Source: Nipponacmea schrenckii (taxonomy: Eukaryota; Mollusca; Gastropoda; Lottiidae). Taken from it: a stretch of DNA of 64,000 nt. Where the stretch lies: assembly GCA_030562195.1 (NCBI GenBank), contig JAUJPP010000007.1, forward strand, positions 33,539,769 through 33,603,768. The letters run 5' to 3'. The notes below the pieces were generated by a model. That model saw nothing but the letters and a program-made list of their open reading frames with translations, was not told the origin of the DNA and did no database searches. Position numbers and translations under genes: made by a program. Positions 49,001 through 61,000 of the stretch are shown in pieces (position 1 is the first letter of the stretch; each line of letters starts with the position of its first letter).

Positions 49001-52000
49001 AGAAACAAATTCAAGGTACAGTCTTCATGAAAGATTCTCAGATTTCCTCTGAGCAGTCTCCATCTTCAAACAGATCAGTTTCGCCCAAGTCTAAAACTTT
49101 GACATCATCACCAGTAGCCAAGAAAATTACACCATCAAATTCAAATGAATCAGAAAAACTCTCAGGGTCTTCTTCTCAAATGAAATTGCAAGCATCAGAA
49201 GCTGAGGAAAAGTCACCCTCGCCACCAAAGAAGATTTTGGTTCCAAGGATAAAGAGATCTCCAGAAACTAAAGAAGGCACCCTTGCTGAAAGTTATGAGA
49301 AAACGGTAATATGACACTATATGAAAAAGTCAAAATGCAGAAGGCCAAAAATATCTGAATTGCACAAATTGATATAATGCACTAAAAGTTTACACAATAT
49401 AGATTTCATTATGTATTTAAGGTCTCTTTTGCTAATTCATGTCATTTGACAAATCAAATTTGCATTAGTAAGATTTAAGTAGAGTAGTAAAATATCTAAA
49501 TAGAACAAAGTTTCATCAAACTTATCATGATGTTATGAAAGTATATGGTTTGTTATTGACCTATGCTGTCATGTATTATTTCCAGGGTCAAGAAATAACC
49601 AAAATGGCAGTTGAGACTGAGAAAGAATGTGGAAATGCAGAAAAAAAAGAGGTCAAGTGAGTAATTTTAGATAGGTTTTTATTTTATCTGATTTTAATAA
49701 ACTTTGTGCGATCATTTGTGTTGAAATCTTGGTCAAGTTGGAATCTGACAATTTTTAAATGAACGTTTTTTAGTTATTGCCCTTGAGTGAATGGTTGTCA
49801 TCCGATTTGAATGAAATTTTATGTAATAATCTGTATTGACGAGGTCATTGACAATTTGTTTTTGAGTTATCGCACTTGACTTGGTAAAAATTGTTAATGA
49901 ACACAATAGAGTCCACAGTTTTCATCTGTCACCTTGGTTAAGTTTGATATCTTATATTTGATATATACTTTGTTATGAGGGAAGTGGTTGTATCTTCCTA
50001 AACAACTACCAGTAGTAATGATAATATATAGTTTCCATCAATTGAGCAAAAGAATTTTTACCCTCATATAAAACAGAATGCCCTTTTAAACATAATGGTT
50101 TTTTTTTGTAAATTTTGATGAAGGGTGGAAATTGAACTTACTACTAATGAAGATCTGGAATTTAAGCCGGACTCTAAAGAAGAAATGTGTTTACAGGAGG
50201 TAGAGAGAAGTATTCATTATTCTGTTCAATATTATTACCAGGGATGGAGTATAAAACTTTATTTTTCATGTCGGTTCAAGTATATTGGTTGATATTATTG
50301 ACCAAATAATCAAAATAATGCATTCTTGGCCTGTATGTCTTTTCTATTACATTATCACAATTATCAAAAAAAAAAAAAGCAGGGAAGAGTATTCAGTTTC
50401 AAAGCATATAACTTTTTCTCCAAACTTGTCCATGAGACTCAAAGATATTTTATGTATTTCTCCATCCTTGGTTCTACTTTTTGTTATCTTGTTAACTTGT
50501 ACTAGGACAAGTGCTGGCACCAGACAACCAGATTATGGCCCATAGAATTTCAAAACAAATTGAAGACCAAAATTAGTTCCAATAGTAGAAATCCTTGATT
50601 GAAGATGGAGACTGTATTTATTCTCTTATGATCAACATGCTCCAATGTTTTCAAGAAGGTGGTAAAGAGAGCTGTAAAATGGCATAAAGCTGTAAAGTGA
50701 TGATGTCACAGACAACAATCTAGTGGTGCACCATGCAAGTGATATAATTCTAGTTTCTGGTGTCCCCATAGATCAAGGTCACAATTTAAAAGTGAGCCAT
50801 TTCCAGCTTTAAATCTAGTGATCCATCAATGTCCTCAATGCAACGCTTTGTTGCAATCTAGTGATAAACAATCTACAGTCAATGGCAATGTTCCAGATCA
50901 CAATCTAGTTTATGAACAATAAACAATCAGTGATATTGCTTGAGATCACAATCTAGTCAAAAACAATAGGTGATATTATTCCAAATCACAATCTGGTGAT
51001 AAACAATCTACCATCGATAACAGTGTAATGCTGCAATCTGTGATATTATTCACGATCACAGTCTAGTGATAATCTATATTCAGTGATATTGTTCCAGATC
51101 ATAATCCAATCTAGTGATAATCTATATTCAGTGATATTGTTCCAGATCACAATCTAGTGAAAATCTACATTCAGTAATATTGTTCCAGATCACAGTCTAG
51201 TGATAATCTATATTCAGTGATATTGTTCCAGATCACAATCTAGTGATAATCTATATTCAGTGATATTGTTCCAGATCACAATCTTGTGATACACAGTCAA
51301 CAATAAGTGATATCAGTCCAGTTCACAGTATAAGCTATGCCATCTACAATCCATGATATTATTAAAGATCACAATTTGGTGATTAACAATCTACAATCAG
51401 TGATATTGTTCCAGATAATGATCTAGTGATAAACAATCTACAATCAGTGACATTGTTCCAGATCACGAGTCTAGTAATATACAATCTACAATCAGTGACA
51501 TTGTTTCAGATCACAGACTAGTGATAATCAATCTATAATCAGTGATATTTTCAGATCACAGACCATTGATAGAGAATGTTCCAGTTCACAGTCTAGTGAT
51601 AAGCATTCTACAATCAATGACATTGTTCCAGATCACAGTCTAGTGATAAAAATTCTACAATCAGTGACATTGTTCCAGATCATCAGTGATAACAATCTAA
51701 ATTAGTGATATTTTTTAGACACAGTCTAGTATATTCAATCAGTATTGCTCCAGATCACAGTCTAGTGATAGACAATCTATAATTAGTGATACATGAATTT
51801 TGCCAAATTGCGGTCCAGTGATAATCAATCTATAATTAGTGATATTTTTTTGATGACAGTCCAAAGATAATGTGCAATCAGTAATATTGTTCCAGATCAC
51901 AGTCTAGTGATAAACATTCTACAATCAGTGACATTGTTCCAGATCACAGTCTAGTGATGGACAATCTTTAATTAGGTTTTTTGCCAAATCGCAGTCCAGT

Positions 52001-55000
52001 GATAATCTATAATTAGTGATATTTTTTTGATGACAGTCCAGAGATAATGTGCAATCAGTAATATTGTTCCAGATCACAGTCTAGTGATAAACATTCTACA
52101 ATCAATGACATTGTTCCAGATCACAGTCTAGTGATGGACAATCTGTAATTAGAGATATTTTGCCAAATCGCAGTCCAGTGATAATCTATAATTAGTGATA
52201 TTTTTTTGATGACAGTCCAGATAATGTGCAATCAGTAATAGTGTTCAAGATCACAACCTAGAGATAATCTATAATCAGTGATAATGTTCCAGATCACAAT
52301 CTAGTGATAAACATTCTACGATCAGTGATATTGTTCCAGATCATGATCTAGTGAATCAAAAACATATTCAGTGAAATCATATTGGTACCAGTTGTTCTAT
52401 ATATTTGGCCTAGTGTTATAAAGTACCAGAGCACATATGTATGAAAATCCTTGTAAACATGAAAACAAATTATGAAGTGATTGTAATTATTTCAAATTCA
52501 AATCGCTTCCATAATCACTGTGATCTTTTTCATTGAATAATGAAAAATGTTGAATATGTGAGTGTCATATGTAACTGAAAAGTACTTTATCCTGGACATG
52601 TTCTGTGATTAAAACTATTCCTGTCAAGTATTTAAAAACACAGCAGACTTAATTGCCTTTTTCCTGAATATATACAGCTAATAATCCAGTTACAGGCACC
52701 CCCAAAAGAGTGACAACACATAAAATAACAATACCCTCAATTTTCAACTAACCATCTGACATAGCCAGTACAGATTTTGGTGTAAAGTCAAACTTGGTAT
52801 ATTACAATGCCTCCTTACTTTAAATTGTATTTTCCTTAATTTGCAATAGTAATTATGGATTTCATGGCACTTAAACTGACTAGAGATTCTGAAGACATAA
52901 AATCAAACTCTTTGACGTTTTAATTATTATATCTTGTTACTCAAAAATTCATGTTTTAATATTTTTCAGGTTGAGACAAAAGAAAATTATGTTCCAAAGC
53001 CATTAAGAAGACGGTCACTCCGAGGCAGTAAGTTAAATTCAGACTTTCCTAACTAACCTTTTACATGCTTGCTACATTTGTTTTTCAATCTTTGTAAGAA
53101 CTGCTTTTTATAGGCCCATATCTCTGAATTTTGGACCTGTCAAACTATCTATTGTAGTTCTTTGTTATTTTTCTAAGCTGATGAAGAAAGAAAGCCTGTA
53201 GAAGAAAATGACGAAAAGAAAGAAAAGCCAATTAAGAAGAGAAAGTGGGGATCATCAACCAAAACTACACAGAAAAAATCTACAAGTTTAGAAATTTCAA
53301 CTGAGTCTTTAAAGGTAGAAAAAACAAAATAGCCATTTCCCAATTATATTCATTGATAGTGAAAAGGAAAAATTGATCCAAGGGTCCCATTGTGTTACAA
53401 TCTGTTAAATAAACATCAACAGATAGTTTCCAATATTTCTGAATTCCGTCCAGTCCAGAGTTAGGTTGTCTATTATCAATGGTAGGTTTGCCATTTTGGC
53501 TGGTTAACTCTGTCTTGAAAATATATATAAATAATCCACAGAAGTACAATCAATGTACATAAATCACATAATTCTGTGAAAAAAATACAACAAACTGGGA
53601 ATTTCACTTTCTGTTTCTATATGTCTTTCCTATTAATATATACAGTCTCAAGAAAAGATTAGTGGCCATTTTAACCTTCAAATGTAAATAATTTTCTAAC
53701 AATTTTCTTTAATGTATCTTATTTCAATAGTGAGCTGTTACCAATCTTAGTTTAAAAATGAGTTTAAAGATTTTTAATTTCTTCGATATGAGATAATTTA
53801 TATTCTAATACACTTAAACAATTCTATCAGCTGTCAAAGCTTTTTTTATACAAGTAGCCTATAGTCAAAGGCAGGGCTGTTGATATTGCCATATATGCCA
53901 GTCATGACCTACAGTCAAGCCAAAATCCAAAACGACCCTTTGCAAATAGGCTCTGTCAGACATCAAATATAGGTCAGAGTGGTAAAAGGAAAAAAATTAA
54001 AACTTAAATTACTCAACAATAACGTTTAATCAATGAGCCACCTAACACTATCTGTTAATTAATTTAGTTAATTAAGGGTTTACCGTAAGTCAGGGGTGGT
54101 TAAAATTAACAATGAAATTATTGACAATATGATAAATAGGCTACCGGAAACGCTTCCAGTTCACAAAGATCGACCATCTCAAACTACCAACAAAAAGAAA
54201 CAGTTGACATGATAATCTGTCAAGTATTTAATCCTATAGTTATACCTTCAAACTTTCATTGGTCATTATTCACGGATATTATCGTATGTCCATCTATATC
54301 ATGACAATTATTATTAAACATTATTTTCAAAATGGGAATATTGATCTTCTAATGGTAAAAGAATTTTCCAAACTTTTGTCATACTCATTTAATAAAAATG
54401 TCTTGTAACAATTTTTTTTTATACGCCCACACATTAATGTCTGTTTCTCTAACAATTTTTTCTTAAAGAATTCTTTGTGCACAATGAAAAGCTGGTATTT
54501 TGATGAATTTTGACATAACTTGAATGTTTGTAATCACCTAAGGATGAACCGTATTGAAATTCAGACAAAAAGGAACTATTTGGACATGATCTTCAGTCTT
54601 TGACATTAATGTTTATTGTGTGATTTTGCTTCAGGGATTAATCTGTGATGTGAACCCAATTTTAACGGAACCAGTGTTAGATTTAGGAGGAGATAATGAG
54701 GTCCTCTCTGATAAAGAAGAGGATAAACGAGATATTAAAATAAGAAGAACTGTTGTCCAGGTAAGTTTGAATATTTAGGGGGAAAGTTGACATTTTAGAG
54801 CTGAATGACTAAAGTTAAAGGGATACTGCGTCTTGGCATGAACATAAAATTTTACATACAAATATACGTCTATACATGCTTGTGTAACATGTATAGCATA
54901 TGTTCGTGTCAGCAGTGTTGAAATAAAAATTAAGAAACATTTCAATAGATTTTTGCCCTTGTTCTTGAATTCAGCAACAGTGATTAAAACTCAGTTCTGA

Positions 55001-58000
55001 TTAAATGAATCTGGCAAAGTTTGAAATTATCTGCTTATAGAAAAATGGTTATAAAAAAGCTTGTGTCATATGGGAATGTTACTCTCAGAATAAATAATTT
55101 ACTGACCGCCCAAGGGGAGGTGCGGTGGCTAAGTGAGTTAGACACTTGCTCCTTAACCAAATGGTCCAGAGTTCAACCCCGGCAATTTTGAGATAATTTT
55201 TTCGGACAACTGCATGATGTTGCCTGTCTTCATTAGCCTACAAGATCCAGAAGAGTGGGATGTAAAACTCTATTCATTTATGGATGACCTCCCATACAAC
55301 TAAGCTGGGTTGTGACATTTGATTTGCTTGTTGTAGGTATCATTGAATGAAGGACGTACAGTTGAGGAGAAAACAGAAGAAAAGGAAGAGAAAAAAATGA
55401 AAACTGAGGAATCTGATGAAGGAGAAATAAAAGATATCCAACCACCTAAAGGTACGTCGGGGGGAAATATGAAAAAGGAATGCCTACTTCAAGATCATAT
55501 GATACTTGAATGAAGTACTCTGAGTAATCCAACATATGTCTGTGTCGTGATTTATCAGCGGAATTTAGTTCAGCGATGTTTTGTTTTCTTTAAGATGAAC
55601 CACTGATTAGTAATTTGAGTTATTTGATTTTGAGTTAACATGGTGCAGCTGAAATTGACTGTATGAAAACAACTTTTATATTGCAGAAACTAAAGTTATT
55701 CGAAGATTAAATCATCAAGTTATACAGGAACCAGAAGAACCTAAGGCTGCTCGACGTTCACCATCACCACCTAGAAATCCTTTATCCAATATAGTACATA
55801 TTTATAACCTAGTCAGACCATTTACATTGGGACAGTTAAAAGAATTATTAAAACGTAATGGTGAGATGGAAGATAATGGATTTTGGATCAATAACATCAA
55901 ATCTCACTGTATTGCTGTGGTAAGTTAATACCTTATGTAAATTTCAAAATTAACTAAATAAACAAAACCCGGATTAAAATCTTAGTTCAAATTCCTGTAC
56001 TGATACTGTTTATGAGAAGTAAAGTAGATGACATTGGTATGTACCTTAGCCTGTTAAACATCATGTATTTCTAGTAGTTCTGAAACAAATGTACATATAT
56101 TCAAAACCCAAAGTCAATGCCTGAAAATGATGATTCCATGATTTAAAGAATCTTGATGAAAATGAAAATATCATGTATGGGTAAAAACACCTTGTCTCTC
56201 TAAAATGTTTCAAAATTGACCGTCAAACATGTTGTCAAGGGGGTTTATACACTGTTTCAAGGGACAAAAGAATTCCAACAAGACTCACAACTTTGATAAT
56301 CTATGTCAGGTGATTTTCATGAATTTTTAGGTCCCTAGAATTTCTTTACAGTGGTGTTTGAAAAATTGCAAGTAATGATATATTTTAATCTAATTGTTGT
56401 TCTTAGTGTATGATACCTTGCCTTTTTTTATTTTACGTAGTATAAGGAAAAGGAAAGTGCTGAAGAAGCTCGAAAAGCATTACATGGCACAAGATGGCCA
56501 CCTTCAAACCCCAAAGTTCTTCAGGTGGATTACTCAACTAGACAAGAGGTATCAATTTTAATGTCAATCTATTCCTAACTTGATTTGAAACTACTTGGAA
56601 AGTAAGCACTAGTCTAAACAAACTGTTTACCTTGCTGAGACTAGAGGACTTGAAGGACTTCTCACAATTATTAGATACTTCATTACATTTGGTCCATATC
56701 ACCTTGTATGTTGCATCATATAGTTACATTTTGTGATATTGGAGTCCAATCAGGTATGGTCCCACATGAATCTCAATAAAAAGAAGTATACAAACTGATA
56801 ATGGCTGATGTTGATTGTCATACTGAAAATATTTTTAATACCTCTTGTAAACTTATGGTGGCAAATCTCTTATACTTTGAGTCATTGCCCTTAATCTTAA
56901 ACAGACATACAAATTGTAGCTTGTAAACCCAATGATTTTGCCAATACTTGGTTTATATAACCTTACTACTCCAAAAAGGTTCATAATATGTCATACTGAT
57001 ACTGCACTGTATTTTACTTTTTTGCACTGCCACATATGTGTTATTCAAAAACAAAGGCTTGTATGGTAAATTATCTACAGTATTCAGAGACGGCTCCAGG
57101 GAATAACGAAAGACGGTCGCTTAATGAAAGTGATCTCTTATGAGAGGATGGGGTCAACTGCAAGACCATTTTGTTTGGATGTGTCCGTAGGTCGGTCCAT
57201 CTAGAATTGCTTGTTAACTCTCAAGATGGCACAATTCTTGTAGAATTTTGATGAAACTTGGCATGAGTGTTTGTTAGCACCCAAGGATGACCCCTATCGA
57301 AAATCAATAATGAATATGATTCATTGTCTTTTTTATTGGCCATCTTAAAAAGGGTTTATTATAAAAACTTTTAAATTTATCACGAAGCTGGCTATTCTCT
57401 TAAGCTTTTTTGGGTTATTTTTGTTTTTAGTTTGAGCAATATAGAGATAGTAATGAGACAACTGATGTATTGAGACATAAACCATCACAGGTCACACGAG
57501 AAAGAGAACAGGTTCCAGAGAAGGAAAGAGACAGAGAAAAGGAACGGTTACATGTTGGTGATAGAGATAAAACAGATAGAGATGCCAAAAAGAAGGATGC
57601 AAAGCCACCTATTAGAGAATGGGATCGTGATAAGGTTAGAAATAGATCACGATCAAGAGAGAGAATAAGGGGTCGTGAAAAAGACCGTGTAGAAAGGCAT
57701 AGATCAAAATCAGCTGATAGAGAAAGGAGGAAGAGAAGTAAAGAGGGCAAAGAAAAGAAAGGTAAATTATGACTATGATAAAAGCTTTGGTTTTGAAAGA
57801 TTTGCAAAACTTATTATGTAAATATTATATGCAGTTCAGGAACTGAAGATTAGAAAAATACTCTAATCTGGATATTTTAATGAAACAAATTGCCTGTTGA
57901 TAAATTACTAGACTGAAAACATCTGTCTCTATTCAGGTCTCATAGTTATTTATATGGTTGGTGTAGAGACAGAATAACTACTCTTTTTTGTGGTAACTTA

Positions 58001-61000
58001 CTGCACTGCCAAATGTGTGAAGGGTTTCAAACCTTCCTGTATTTATTTATATTAGAAGGTACAATTTTCAATGGATTTTGATGAAATTGGGTGTGAGCAT
58101 TCTTATTGATAAGATGGCCGTCAAGTTCTAATTTGACGATTTTTTGATGAATGTTTGTTGATTTTTTGGCCTTGACTTAGTAAAATTGTGTCAAAATTTT
58201 TTTTGAATGTGCACTAGTTTTCAATGGATTTTAATGAAACTGGGTACGTGTATTGGAATTGATCATAAGGCAGTCAAGTTCGAATTTTGTAATTTTTATT
58301 TTATGAAAGTTATTGCCATTGATGTCAAAATTTTATTTTTGATGCAATAGAAGCTACAATATTCAAAGGATTTTGATGAAACTTAGTAAGAGCATTGGAA
58401 TTAATTATACAAAATTGAAATATTTCATTTAATGAACGTTTTTGAGTTATTTCCCTCGACTTAGTAATATGTCAAATTTCTATTGTGGTTGCAATAAGAA
58501 GCTGCAATTTTCAATGTATTTTGATGAAACTTGGTGTGAGCATTGGAATTAATAAGGCTGCGGTCAAGTTTTAATTTGCTTATTTTTCAATGAGTTATTC
58601 CCCTTGACTTAGTAAAATCCTATCCTTAATCTTAAATTTAAGTTCGAGCATTGGAATAAATAAGGTGGCTGTCATTTTCGAAATTGATTTTTTTGAGGAA
58701 TGGTTTTTGACGTTTTTAACTGTGGGTGAATAGTTTTTGAGTTGTTGCTCTTGACTTAGTAAAATCGCTTCAAAATGGTACTGTGGTTGCAATAAGTTTT
58801 CAAAGGATTATGATAAAACTTTGGTTGAATGATAAAAAGGCAGTAAAGATTGAATTTTAAGATTTTTCCTTAAACTTTTATGAGTTACTGCCCTTGATTA
58901 GTAAAATTGCATCAAAATTGTATTGTACGTGCAATAGAAGCTGCAATTTTTCAATGGATTTTGATGAAACTTGTTGTGAGCATTGGCATTTGTTGAATTC
59001 TTGCCCAATTTATTATTCGAATTAAATGCTGCCTGTGGGCATATATTACCTTGCCTGGCAAGCTATCTTGTTATAAATTATTATTTCCATGTGTTAATAT
59101 TTATCTAGAGAAGAAAGTAGAAGATGAACCGCCAGCTAAATTATTAGATGATTTATTTAAAAAGACTAAATCTACACCCTGTATTTATTGGTTACCTTTA
59201 ACAGAAGAACAGGTAAATATACTTTTGGCCTGCACTTTTAAACTGTAAACATATGTCTTTTTGAATACCAGAATCATGGCCTCACATGTTAAGGAGAATA
59301 TTGTAAATGTGAAAATTACTTGATTTACCTAAATAGGATGGTCAATGAGCGAAAGAACAACATATTTTTGTAGTCTCATATCTTGTGTCAGCTTCAACAT
59401 TTGAATAATCACTGTTCCGGAATGGATTCAGGAACTAGGTGACTCCTTATGTCTTTTCTTGTTGACACTTTTTTTTATACGTCCAAATTATAATGCGGTT
59501 GTATTTTTTCCTCACCCCCATCGGTCCACAATTAGTTTTCAGCTGAAATCGTCCATGAAATTTGATTTGATAAAGATAATTTTTTCAATGAATGGATTTT
59601 GAGTTGTTGCCCTTAACTCAATCAGTATTTAACCTATTTAAATGAAATTTAATGTAAACATTTATGTTGATGTGTTCATGTATATTGATGAGATCTTGAG
59701 TTATTGCCCTTGACTAAGTAAAACTGCGCATACAATTTTTGTACATGTTGGTGCAAAATAAGCTACAATTTTTTAATAGATTTGATGAAACTTGGTATGA
59801 GTATTGAAAAAGATAAGATGGTGGTCAAGTTTTAATTTGACGATTTTCCATGAACAGTTTTTTAGTTTTTGCCCTTGACTTCAATATTCATTCAGTGAAT
59901 GATTTTTGAGCTATTGCTCAATTTATTATTCAAGTTCAATGCTGCCAGTGGGCGTATGTTACCTTGCCTGCCCAGCTATCTTTACTGAATTTTGTGACTG
60001 AAATTTTAGTCATATTACAATGAACATTAAGTTTGTTTGGTTAAAAGTTATGTTTTTTCTAGTAAGCAAGTCCATTTTTAGAAACTTTCATTACATTTTA
60101 GTATCAACAGAGAGTAGAAGCTCGAAAAGCTCGTCAACTTGAAAGGGAGAAAAGGAGATTAGAAATGGAAAAAGAAGAAGAATTACAGAGAAAACAGCGG
60201 TTGGCTAGTGGGGATTCTGAGAAAAAGAAAGACAAGGATAGGGTAAGTAAAACTTTTTTAATACATGATAATTAACTGATTAATTGTAAAGTTATCCCTG
60301 GAGTTGATGAAACCAGCAATCATATTTACTAATACAGCCTTGCGCATTTTTCTAGGACATTACATGTCGGCAAAGAGCAATTCTTTCATTATGTTTAATG
60401 ATAAAAAAATTTGCAATTGGGGAAGGGGGTGGAAGGAAATATATTGGTTTGGTCAGGTCAGCATCTAACTTATATAATCTACTGCTATTTGGTCCTGTTC
60501 AACTCTCTCCTTAATGGTGTCAATTAATGATTACAGCCTCAACCATCACCAAAAACTAAGTCTCATGGTAGACGAAGTCAAAGCCCTAGAGGTAAACAAA
60601 AAAGACCGAGTCCAAATCGTTCCCGTCCCAACCGGAGTCGACAGTCACGAAGTAGAAGTAGGGGTAGGTGGTAAAGAAGAATATTACCTATTATTAATAT
60701 GTTCAAATAATTCATTTGTAATATTGATTCATATTAAACATTTTAATAAGGGCATTGGTTATGCTCTTTCATAATGCTTGTCGCGATACACCAGTTTGTC
60801 AATGATTTTGTAGTACTAATTTGTTCATAGGATTAGTGTTTATCTGTTGAAAACTTGAAACACTCAATTTTATTATTTTTATTTTTGGTTTGGATTTCTT
60901 ACATTATTATTACAGAATATTCAGATCTTTATGGTCCCAAGGAAATCAGATTTGATATCAGTAATGATATGAAAAACCAGTTCTGTTTTGACAAGTTCGA

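Noticed and set aside
57427..57807. 126-codon minus-strand Ser/Leu-rich ORF
   Set aside because: Shadow of the charged ACIN1 exon 57431-57761; biased composition removes stops.
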